Below are positions 27,801 through 39,800 of a DNA stretch of 64,000 nucleotides, in pieces. The notes under the pieces were generated by a model. That model ran no database searches, was not told the DNA's origin, and was given only the letters and a program-made list of their open reading frames with translations. This stretch comes from Perognathus longimembris pacificus (taxonomy: Eukaryota > Chordata > Mammalia > Rodentia > Heteromyidae), in the NCBI RefSeq assembly GCF_023159225.1, contig NC_063166.1, positions 42,897,149-42,961,148 of the forward strand, given 5' to 3'. The translations under genes and the position numbers were made by a program. Position 1 is the stretch's first letter. Every line of letters begins with the position of its first letter.

Positions 27801-30800
27801 TAAGACACTTTGACAAGGGAAGAAAGTACAAATTCACTTAGAATAAACTATTTCATGAAAGTCTAAAGAAACAAGAGAAGCTCCATTTTTATACCTAGGT
27901 TTGACAAGAGTAGACAGTAATGATAACACAAGTATAATTGAACAAAGATATTAATTATTTAATAGATTAAGTATAAAATTAATACTAACAATAAACTGGA
28001 AATTTATAACAACTCCTGATTTTCCAGGTTTGGCATCTCTGTGCCTCCATTCTTTGTTTCTTGGTTTCGAGAGGTCCCATTTGGAATGAAGAGATTAGTA
28101 TCTGCTTTGAGGCAATTTAGAGACTTCTTTTATGCCCTACTTTGGAGTAGAACAGAGAAATCCAACTACTGTTTCTGTTTTTTTATTAAATGCTAACTTT
28201 GATATTTTGATGTTGCTGGTCCCCAATTCCTACAGTTAAGCAGAAACTAGGCTTAATGTGTAATTACAGTTATATTTTTACCACTTGATTATTGTAAGTG
28301 GTAACTATAAAATCAGGACTCCCCCGATCTAAGTTCTTTGTACCCTTCTGCAAAGCAAATCTTAAGATTTTTTTTAATGATACACGTTGCTTAATCCAAC
28401 CCCAAAACATGTCACTAAAATATAGAGAAAAGGGGAGAATTTTCAGGTGTTTTAAGTAGATTTTATTTGTTCATAGGATTTGACTTTTGCCTGGTACATA
28501 ACATACAAAGGGAGTCTTAAAAATAAATGTGTGATAGGATTTTTGAGTTTTGGTTTCGGATCTACTAGTTAGATAAGTTTAACTAGATGAGGTATCTAGA
28601 TGACTAGATGTATCTCATCTAGAATTTCTGAGAAATTCTTTCAAGTGAAAAATTTTAAGTGGTCTTGGAAAGTGCTTTGTTGATTATTTATATGACCTTT
28701 TTCTTTAATTAGGTGTCTTTGCATTGCTGCAAGCTTATGCTTTCTTACAGTATCTGAGAGACCGATTAACAAAACAAGAGTTCCAGACCCTTTTCTTTTT
28801 GGGTGTATCACTAGCTGCAGGTGCTGTGTTCCTTAGCGTCATCTATTTGACTTATACAGGTAGGTTCTGTTGCCTGTGTGATGTGAATCTTGTCTCTAAT
28901 TTTCAAAAAGGCATTTTCATAGGTTTTTTTTACACATTCTATTTATTTCTAATATGTCAAATATTAATACTATCCTATGCATTGATAAAATAAGGTTATA
29001 AAATCAGAATATCGTTACTACATTTTAAAAAAAGTTTTTCTTAATTCTGCTACCTTAGGCTCTCCAGTCACCAAATCACTTTCAGTGTGCTTCAGGATTA
29101 CTTTCTTAAAAATAAGTCTAATTTTTCTAACTTTTTTTTTTTTTTTTTTTTTTTGCCAGTCCTGGGCCTTGGACTCAGGGCCTGAGCACTGTCCCTGGTT
29201 TCCTTTTGCTCAAGGCTAGCACTCTGCCACTTGAGCCACAGCGCCACTTCTGGCCGTTTTCTGTATATGTGGTGCTGGGGAATCGAACCCAGGGCCTCAT
29301 GTATACGAGGCAAGCTCTCTTACCACTAGGCCATATCCCCAGCCTCTAACAGTATTTTATCTGTTTGATTATTGAAGTTTACAAAATCATGAGGACTGAA
29401 AGGAGTGGAAGCAAATGTGTTTTAAATCATGCTTATAATTCATCTGATGGAATATGGCATTCTGGGTTAGATCATTTTCACACCTTTTAAAATTATTCTG
29501 TGTTGTTTAGTATCTTAACTTTCATTTTAGTAGTCAACTAGAAGCTTAATTGACTTTTATCTGATTACCAGCATACGAAATTTTATTCCAAATTTTTATT
29601 ATTAAACTGATGTACAGAGAGGTTACAGTTTCATACGTTAGGCATTGAATACATTTTTTGTACTGTTTATTACCTTGTCCCCCATACCCCCTCCCTCCTC
29701 CCCCTTTCCCTTTTCCCCCCCTGAGGTGTTCAGTTCACTTACACCAAACAGTTTTGCAAGTATTGCTTTTGTAGTTGTTTGTCTTTTTTTACCCTGTGTC
29801 TCTCAAATTTGGTATTCCCTTTCAATTTCCTACTTCTAATACCAGTATACATGGTTTCCAGTATACTCAGATAAGATTACAGAGATAGTGTAGGTACAAC
29901 CACAGGAAGGTGATACAAGAACATCATCAAGGGCTGGGGATATAGCCTAGTGGCAAGAGTGCCTGCCTCGGATACACGAGGCCCTAGGTTCGATTCCCCA
30001 GCACCACATATACAGAAAACGGCCAGAAGCGGCGCTGTGGCTCAAGTGGCAGAGTGCTAGCCTTGAGCGGGAAGAAGCCAGGGACAGTGCTCAGGCCCTG
30101 AGTCCAAGGCCCAGGACTGGCAAAAAAAAAAAAAAAAAAAAAAAAGAACATCATCAATAATAGAAGCTACAGATACACATGGGACGTTGAAAATAGTTAC
30201 AACTGTGATATAACAATCATTTCCATAACATGGAGTTCATTTCACTTAGCATCATCTTATGTGTTCATAAGGGTATAGCTATTGGGCTCTTGTGATGCTC
30301 TGCTATGACTTGCCTAAACCTGTACTAATTATTCCCAATAAGGGAGACCATAGAGTCCATGTTTCTTTGGGTGTGGCTCACTTCACTTAGTGTAATTTTT
30401 TCCAAGTTCTTCCATTTCCTTACAAATGGGGCAATGTCATTCTTTCTGATAGAGGCATAGAATTCCATTGTGTATATGTACCACATTTTCCTGATCCATT
30501 CATCTACTGAGGGGCATCTGGGTTAGTTCCAGATTCTAGCTATGACAAATTGTTCTGCGATGAACATTGTTGTGCTGGTGGCATTACTGTGATTTTGTTT
30601 GTGGTCTTTTGGATAGATACCCAAAAGTGGGGCTGCTGGGTCATAGGGAGTTCTATATTTAGCCTTCTGAGGAATCTCCATACTGCTTGCCAGAGTGGTT
30701 GAACCAGTTTACATTCCCACCAACAATGAAGTAGGGTTCCCTTTTGGCCACATCCCCTCCAACAATTGTTATTGTTAGTTTTCTTGATATATGACATTCT

Positions 30801-33800
30801 TACTGGGGTGAGATGGAATCTCAATGTTGTTTTGATTTGCATTTCTTTTATGGCCAGTGATGTAGAGCACTTTTTCATATGCCTCTTGGCCATTCTCATT
30901 TCCTCATCAGAGAAGTCACTTTTTAAGTCTCTAGCCCACTTGATGAGGGGGCTATTGGTTCTTTGTGATTTTTTTTTTTTTTTTTGGCCAGTCCTGGGCC
31001 TTGGACTCAGGGCCTGAGCACCGTCCCTGGCTTCTTCCCACTCAAGGCTAGCACTCCGCCACTTGAGCTACAGCACCGCTTCTGGCCGTTTTCCGTATAT
31101 GTGGTGCTGGGGAATCGAACCTAGGGCCTCGTGTATCCGAGGCAGGCACTCTTGCCACTAGGCTATATCCCCAGCCTGTGATTTTGTTTTGGATGAAAGT
31201 AATTTTTTTAGTTCTGCATATATTTTAGATATGAGGCCTTTGTCTGTTGAATGGCCGGTAAAGATCTTCTCCCAATCTGTGGGATTTTTTTACTTACCAA
31301 AGAAAACTGAAGCCAAACTCAGTTTCTCATACATCTGTAATTATAGCTCCTTGGGAAGTAGAAAGCAGAAGGATCAAAACTGGAAGCCAGACAAGTCAAA
31401 AAAGTTTTATTAATTCATTAAAACTGAGCATAATGGTACACATTAATAGGATTGCAATCCAGGCATAAACACAAGACTTACTAAAAAACAAACTCAAAGG
31501 CACAAAGGACCAGAGTCATCGCCCAAATGGCAGGAATGTCTGACTATCAAGTATGAGACTCTCAGTTCAAGCCCTGTTACTACCAAACAGAAAAAAAGAA
31601 AACTGAAATTATTTTGAAGATAAATAAATTCATAATTAATAGTAAACAGAACTTAATGTATGGGGTGAGGATGTGGTTTAAGTCATAGATCCACCTTCTT
31701 GTTAAGTGCAAGGTTCAAGCTCTAGTACCTCAAAATAAAAAACCTTAAAATTTTACAAAATAATTTTTAAAAGGAGAATAATTTCTTCTGTATTTTTTTT
31801 CTTCCAAGGTTACATTGCACCGTGGAGTGGTAGATTTTATTCATTATGGGACACTGGGTAAGTCCAGATAGATTAGTCAGTGTCATACCTAACTGCCCTA
31901 TCTTCTTTTCTTCTATTAGCAGCATTTCAGTCAGTACTTAAGCCACATTAAGTAATTAGAATATGCTAGTTTGGTAAATATCGAATCCTTTACATTTTCT
32001 TACCTATTTTTATGTACTTAGTGTTTTAAAATATATATATTATATATATATTTATATAAAACTCGCATATTTCTGTTCTTCATGACAAACTCCTTGTTTT
32101 AGTTTTGTTTGTTAAAATAGATATAATTTTTAGGGTTTTTTTTTGTTTTAAAAAAACTAAAGTAAAGCATCTGTCCATAGTATTTGAATTTTAATTGTTG
32201 AAGGTGGGTGCTGTATTATAAGTCCATTTGCCATAGACATGAAGAAAATGATTTTTTTTCTAATAGCACATTATTCTAGATTCTGCTTTAAAATAGTATA
32301 AACTACACTAGAGAATATTTGTTGCATTTTTAAGAGTACTATTGTAAGTAAAAATATTTGGTTTTGAATTAGCAACCAGTACAGTAAAGCTTATGGCCTC
32401 TGACATGTTTTCCCAGGAATAAGAAACTGCCTATTGGAGATTATTTTTCCCTCCTTTCCTTCTGTTTTGTCTTTTGTTACTTTCTAGGTGACCCAGTAAA
32501 AACCTGCCACAATTTATTAGATGTGCCTCTGGTGTGATATCCAGAGGGCTCATCTCCAAGTCTAGTTGAAGAATGTAAGCAAGTTAAATAGGAATGATTA
32601 AAGCATATGTAAAGAGTTCAGCCTTACTCTAGATATAGGGGTTTGAGGGACACAATTATTGATAATTATAACCAGTAGGATTAACCTAATAGTTTTATTT
32701 ACTAAGCTTTACTTTTGCTAGTTATATTTGTCTTGCTTTATCGACTAGCTTTAAATGACTATTTTGAAGTCTTCTCAAGGAAAGCATTGGGGAAGTAGAT
32801 TATCGTACTGGGTACAGTATTTCTGCTAATAAAGTCCAAAACATGGTTTTAAAAAAAGTCAGTGATGGAAATGTAGGAGATAGAAATAAACTGTGAATTT
32901 CTTTACCAGCATATATATGTTAAAATTCAGAGCCAAAAAATGTTGGGACTAGCTCTGGTTTTAGTGTTAACAATATGGACCAAACATTTATTTACAGCTA
33001 GCGATTTTTAGACATATATTTAAACAAGAATAAAGAGATATTTATAATAAAAGAAAATTTATTACTTTTAAAAGAATTCCTGTCTTGTCATTTACTTAAT
33101 TGTAAATAATATTAACTTTTTTATATCAGGTATGCAAAAATACACATTCCAATTATTGCATCAGTGTCTGAGCATCAGCCTACAACTTGGGTATCTTTCT
33201 TCTTTGACCTACATATTCTTGTATGTACCTTCCCAGCTGGCTTATGGTTTTGCATCAAAAATATCAATGATGAAAGAGTATTTGGTAAGAGAGATTTTTA
33301 ATTACCACTTTGATTGGGAACAATTACTTATATTCCATTTTGAGATTATTACTTTAATATTTTTTCTTTGTATATTCAAGATGAATTTTCTTAACTATTT
33401 TGCATAATTGCAATTAAGGCAAATTAATTGATTTTTTATTAATATCTTAGAACTAACAAAATTTATAGTTTACATTAGATTCATTATAATCCCTAAGATT
33501 GATAATCATTGTTGTCTGTCAGAAAATTGAAAATCATAAATTTATTGACAGTGTAATTTTAAGTTTATTTTCTAAGTTTTTATTCACAAACTACATTTTA
33601 AAATAAAGATTGCCTTTCGGTGAATAACCTCTTGATAGTATTTGTATACATTTCTAAGCTAACAATACTTGAAATACAGATATATAAAGCCATATGTTGA
33701 GGATGTAATACTTAAAATAAGGGGGCTTCTACAAGATTTAATCATAAAAAGTGTGCCATGAGGCTCAATGTGTAGTGCCTGTAATCCTAGCTACTCAGAA

Positions 33801-36800
33801 AAGAGTGATCAGAAAGATCTTGGTTCAAGACCAGTCTGAATAAAACATTAAGACCCCATCTTAACAAACTGGGCCTGGTGGTATTCATTTTTTATGCAGC
33901 TAGTATAAGTAGGGGACTCAATGTCTAAGGCTAGCCCAGACAAAAAACCTGAAAACAACCAACCCACCCTGAAAAATAACTAAAATGAAAGAATGTTAAG
34001 GATATGGCTCTCGTTTTAGAGTTCCCTGAGTTCAAATTTCAATACTAGCTCTACTTTCTCAAAACAAAACAAAACAAAAAAAAAACAATGTATGCTCCGG
34101 TGGCTGGCATATAATAAAAACTTAACACAATGCTTGGTAACATGCACAGGGTCACATATACCAATATACTCCAAGACTTGAGTTCCCAGCACCATTCTAA
34201 AGCACTCTAATGAGAGTTTTAATCAGAGTATAGCTACTAACTAGGAACTTTCCAAAGATCATCAGCAATAGGATGGAGATATTTCTACAGTGAAATATAG
34301 CACAGCAATTAATTAAATGGGTAATAGAGGTAAGATAGGTGCCAAACCTGTTTCCAATTTTTTAAATGTCCTTTAAAAAGTGACATTACTGGGGCTGGGG
34401 ATATGGCCTAGTGGCAAGAGTGCTTGCCTCGCATACATGAAGCCCTGGGTTCGATTTCCCCAGCACCACATATATAGAAAACGGCCAGAAGGGGCACTGT
34501 GGCTCAAGTGGCAGAGTGCTAGCCTTGAGCAAAAAGAAGCCAGGGACAGTCCTCAGGCCCTGAGTCCAAGCCCCAGGACTGGCCAAAAAAAATTTTTTTT
34601 TAAAAAGTGACATTACAAGTTATTCCTTCGACTAATAATATTGTAATGCTCTTTTCATCCATCTTTGCTTTTATGCAGGTTATATGCTTTAATGTGCTTA
34701 ATGATACAGCATGCAAATACGTTTTCATCTGTCAGTTCTAAATTTCATAATTTGTGCCATTGACAAATAATTATTTCCTCATAACTGTAATTAAATTTGA
34801 ATATATCATAAGTTTTGATTTAGTCAACCACAGTTATAAATTCTAAATGTGAGTATTAGTCATTTGATCATTATTTACAATTTAGAATTAGTTCCTTTGG
34901 GAGACATTTGTCTACTTTTATATTGTTCTTGGTATACTTCAGTATTAAACATCTAGTTTAGCTTTCTGTGAACATTTTTCCCTTGACGTGTTGTAAGAGA
35001 AACGTGTCTTTGCAGTTGCTCTGTATGCAATCAGTGCTGTCTATTTTGCTGGAGTGATGGTGCGGCTGATGTTGACCTTGACTCCAGTCGTCTGTATGCT
35101 GTCTGCAATTGCATTTTCCAATGTTTTTGAGCACTACTTGGGAGATGACATGAAAAGGGAAAATCCACCTGTCGAGGATAGCAGTGATGATGATGACAAA
35201 AGAAACCCAGGAAATTTGTATGATAAGGTGGGAAAACTAAAGTAAGGCCTTTAAATTTTTATGTGCTGTCTTCATTGATCTACCACAGTAAGAACTGTAT
35301 ATTAAGATATGTGAATAAATGGGGATTTATCCAAGCACTGTCATTTTTAGTTTGCCTCTATATTTGAATCTTTTTTTTTGTTGTTGTTATTTTGGGCCAC
35401 CTGTTAAATCAAATACTTAAAAGTTTGTCAATATCCTTCCATTTTTTAACGTATTTTTGTGTCTGGCCAGTCCTGGGCCTTAGGGCCTGGGCACTATTCA
35501 TGAGCTTTTCTGCTCAAGACTCCTACCACTCTTAGTACATTAACTACTTCACCACTTCTAGCTGTCCTCATATCTTTTGTCTCTGGGCTCACTTCAAACC
35601 TGATCCTCAGATCTCGGCCTCCTGATTAGCATTACAGGCATGAATCACTGGCACCCAGCTAATACCCTTTTTTTTGTTTGTTTGTTTGTTTTTTGGCCAG
35701 TCCTGGGCCTTGGACTCAGGGCCTGAGCACCTTCCCTGGCTTCTTCCCGCTCAAGGCCAGCACTCTGCCACCTGAGCCACAACACCCTTCTGGCCGTTTT
35801 CCATATATGTGGTGCTGGGGAATCGAACCAAGAGCTTCATGTGTAGGAGGCAAGCACTCTTGCCACTAGGCCATATTCCCAGCCCCCCCCCTTTAAGTTT
35901 TACTACCACCGTTTTGGCCTTAGACCACAACTGAATTGTATTTAAGATTATAAGCGAAGTGGATAAGCTGGGAATGTGTGACTCACACTATAATCCTAGC
36001 TACTCAGGAAGCTGTGATCTGAGGACTACAGTTTGAAATTACCCCAGGCAAATATGAGAGATTCTTACCTCCAATTTACCAGGCATAGCTCAAGTGGAGA
36101 CTCTTTTCTCCAGTTCACTACCAGGTATAAGAGGAAAAAGCCAAGAGAAAGTGTAAGGCCCTGAGGTAAGCACCAGTATCAGCACAGAAGAGAGGGGAGG
36201 GAAGGAAGCATGTGAGCTGTTGCTTATCCTTAAGGTCGATATACCCTGCAAGCTGCGGAAACACTCCACCAGTAAGCCACACCTCCAGCCCCAGTGTACA
36301 TTGTTAAGTATATTAAAAGATTATTAAAAATTTTATTTGGCTGCACTTTATTAAGCAACTACACACACACACCATTTTGTTAATAGTAGGCGCTACAGTG
36401 TTATTCGTTTTTAACCTTTACTTTCTCAGTTAACAGAACAAGATTTTATTTGATGCAAATTCTGTTTTAGTATTGACCAAGTCTTAAGTACTTAAATAGT
36501 GAAGCTTCCTAGTTTAGTAGGATTATCTGAAATTCTTACCTTAATATAATAGCTGTATAATTCATAAAGATGTTAATTTATCATATTTTGTCCTGTTTTG
36601 TGGGTTCTTAATTAGCCTTGTAATTTAGAACTTGTTTTCTGTTCCAGTTTTTGGTGGAATTATTTCTTGACATTTAGGTGTGTGTTTAAGGTTATCTTAA
36701 CAAGTCTTTGTTTTTTAAGATTTGGAAATAGGAAGGCTAATTTTATAAATGCATTTTGTTTTGCATTGTAAAGCCCTACATAGTTTGGGTTATAGCTGGA

Positions 36801-39800
36801 CATTGACATCTCAGTTTCTGTAATTAAGAATTTATAATGATGTAATATATATTATATGTGTAAATATATATGGGCATGTATTTTACATTGCCAGACTGAG
36901 GGTCGTATGATTATTTCCTCTATATAATTAAGACATAAGGGCTAGGCATGGTTGCCTTATGCTTATAATCCTAGCTGGTCAGGAGGCTGATATCTGAGGA
37001 TCATGGTTCAGAGCCAACCCAGGCAGGAAAGTCCTTAAGACTCTATTTCCAATTCACCATCAAAAAGCTGGAGAAGTAGAGCTATAGTTCAAGTGGTGCT
37101 TTGAGCAAAAACACTTCAGGGACAATTGTCCAAGCCTCAGGATCAGCAACAACAACAACAACAACAAAAAATAATACAACATAAGGACAACTGGGTTTGA
37201 AAGTGGCTTCTTATTTTGGAGATATTTTACTCTGGAACTTAATTCCTGGATTAGGTATACTCCCAGGAAACCTGACTTCTGTTTGACTTTAGAGACTGCT
37301 TTGATGAATTTTAGAAAGCTCCATCACCTACAGGAGGACATAGACATTTTTTAAGTCATCTAACTAAGTTGATTAACATTCGTAGAACATTTTTCCTACT
37401 ATCTTAATGAAGCAAATCCAATGATGAAAATATCTGAACTGTTTTTTGTTTTCTTCTTTGTTTTGTTTTATATCTGCAGGCAGGTAAAGTGAGGAAACAT
37501 GTAACCGAACAGGAAAAAACAGAAGAGGGTTTAGGACCTAATATAAAAAGCATTGTTACTATGTTGATGCTCATGCTGTTGATGATGTTTGCTGTTCACT
37601 GTACCTGGGTCACAAGCAATGCCTACTCTAGTCCAAGTGTGGTTCTGGCCTCTTATAATCATGATGGGTAAGAACATAGTTTAGTTGCCAAAATCAAATG
37701 TTTGTGAAACTGGATTTGATTATGTTTCCTTTTCTTTTCCCAAATATTTCTGTATACGTAATCATACATACCAGTGTTGGGGTCCATCTTTCTCGCCTTG
37801 ATGGAAGGGGCTTGATGCACCTCCCCCAGCCCTGGAGAATGCGGCCCTGCTACCCCCTCTGGATTGGAATCCAGAGAAACCGGTTGGACCAACCGGTTGC
37901 CAGCCAGCCCAGCACCTACCAACCCCACCCTGGCTCGGCGCGCTCAGAGTGACGCTAGCCCTTGGGGGTCAGGTGACAGCTCTTGGCCTATCGGAATCCT
38001 GGCCAACCCCCTTCCTTCGGAATCATCTCCCCTTGTCCTTCTCTCAATAAAGTCAGTTCGCTCTAAGAAGCTGGCCCCGTTGCATGTGTTCGTTGCAGGC
38101 GATCTCACATCTACGGCAGATCCCGTGCACGTCAGGTTCCACTTTAACTTACCTGCAGGCCGGGGGTTAGGGGAGAGGACGAAAGGAGAGTGGAAGGAAA
38201 GAAGGAAGAGTCCGAGCCGGGAGGGGCAAAAACCCCAACATTGTGGCGCCCAACGTGGGGCAAGAACATAGTTTAGTTGCCAAAATCAAATGTTTGTGAA
38301 ACTGGATTTGATTATGTTTCCTTTTCTTTTCCCAAATATTTCTGTATACGTAATCATACATACCAGTATTTCTCAAACTGTTGTACTGATAGAGCATCAT
38401 CATTACGGTGAAAATAGTTGGAAATGCCAAGTCATGACCTTATCCTAACCATATACGGAATTAAAAGTCCAGGTTTAAGGTCGCTTAACTTGGGTGACAG
38501 ATGCAGTTAAATTTTTGGGGTGGTGGGGGTAGTCCTGGTGCTTGAACTCAGGGCCTGAGCACTGTCCCTGGCTTTTTTTTACTCAAGGCTAAGCACTCTA
38601 CCTATTGAACCACAGTGTCACTTCTGGCCTTTTCTGTTTATGTGGTGCTGTGGAATCAAACCCAGGGCTTCGTGCACGCTAGGCAAGCACTCTACCACTA
38701 AGCCACATTCCCAGTCCCAGTGCAAAAATTTTAAGTGAGCCTCTTGACATTTTAAGATCTCATTTGAAAGATTATTGTGATTCTTTGCAGCACCAGGAAT
38801 ATCTTAGATGATTTTAGAGAAGCCTACTTCTGGCTGAGGCAAAATACAGATGAACATGCCCGAGTGATGTCTTGGTGGGATTATGGCTATCAGATAGCTG
38901 GAATGGCCAATAGAACTACTTTGGTTGATAATAACACCTGGAATAACAGCCACATAGCATTGGTAGGTATTTTTTTTTTCAGAGATGAAAAATTAATCAT
39001 TACTTACTATTTAACAATCATTATTACTTACTACTTACTCATACTTCAATTTTGAAGAAAATGTAAGTGACTATATTCTAAGTCCTCAAAATACTTCTGT
39101 ACAGATTTATTCAGTAATGACTTCATAGTATGCTTATTTTGTTTAGCTTCTGAATTATGGACTGATCTGATGGATTTTAGCTTACTAGAAAATTAAAATC
39201 TGAAATTTTAAGAAAATTATGATTTCTGTTTTCCATTTTATAAACCTAAGAAAAATTATTTGCCAATATGTAAAACAAGTACATTAAATTTTATGGTGTG
39301 CTGTTTGCAACCAAATGGCTAATTCATATGAAGTGATCACTTCTATATGTGAAAGGTTTCCAATAAGGAAATATATGTCATAACTAAATGAATTATATTT
39401 GTATTTGTGTTATAACTAATGATCAGAGGTCTCTGAAGTATGAGAGAGAATATATATACACTAACAAGGTCACTGGCCAATCCTGGCCTGAGGTTGTAAG
39501 AAAGTGTCATTAACCCTTGCAGTTCTTAATTAGTAAATGTTACTCTCACAGAACTTAATTGACCACAAAATACATCTTTCAGTAAAAATGTACACTTTTT
39601 TATTTCATTCTACAGGTGGGAAAAGCTATGTCTTCTAATGAAACAGCAGCCTATAAAATCATGAGGACTCTAGATGTTGATTATGTTTTGGTTATTTTTG
39701 GAGGAGTTATTGGCTATTCTGGTGATGATATCAACAAATTTCTGTGGATGGTTAGGATAGCTGAAGGGGAGCATCCAAAAGACATTCGGGTAAGAAATAA

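Larger units (their letters stand above)
29586..31310 (-). mobile_element. L1, 5'-truncated (antisense), carrying two SINEs
   Basis: Read on the minus strand this is the 3' end of L1: ORF2 C-terminus then 3' UTR. The minus-strand frame at 30540-30899 contains [26 protein letters not shown] and the zinc-knuckle region [15 protein letters not shown] followed by [13 protein letters not shown], all diagnostic of ORF2p. The 3' UTR is the C/T-rich stretch 29680-29720 on the + strand. SINEs at 29931 and 30969 interrupt it. ORF2 is only the tail and carries frameshifts, so the copy is dead. Confidence 0.92.
28860..31808 (+). other. STT3B: STT3B intron 7
   Basis: Mostly L1 and SINE sequence, itemised separately. 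29350-29580 shows nothing I recognise. Confidence 0.78.
33285..35015 (+). other. STT3B: STT3B intron 9
   Basis: Old composite SINE material at 33752-34075 and a full SINE at 34372-34616. The rest is AT-rich and unassigned. Confidence 0.75.
35228..37479 (+). other. STT3B: STT3B intron 10
   Basis: SINEs occupy 35463-36295 and 36937-37170. The remainder is AT-rich and unassigned, with a short CA run near 36362. Confidence 0.75.
37668..38790 (+). other. STT3B: STT3B intron 11, with ERV insertion
   Basis: It contains a duplicated 105-bp segment, an LTR plus primer binding site, and an antisense SINE. Without the insertion it would be 531 bp. Confidence 0.9.

Noticed and set aside
30540..30899. 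119-codon minus-strand frame as a host gene
   Set aside because: It is the C-terminal end of L1 ORF2, inside a truncated L1.
37864..37910. Direct and inverted CCGGTT/AACCGG repeats in the LTR as a CRISPR or operator
   Set aside because: Short U3 repeats in a eukaryotic LTR. No spacer array exists.
37864..38271. 135-codon open frame through the LTR as a retroviral gene
   Set aside because: It lies inside the LTR and PBS, begins in U3, and shows no gag, pro or accessory-protein features. GC-rich LTRs often stay open by chance.
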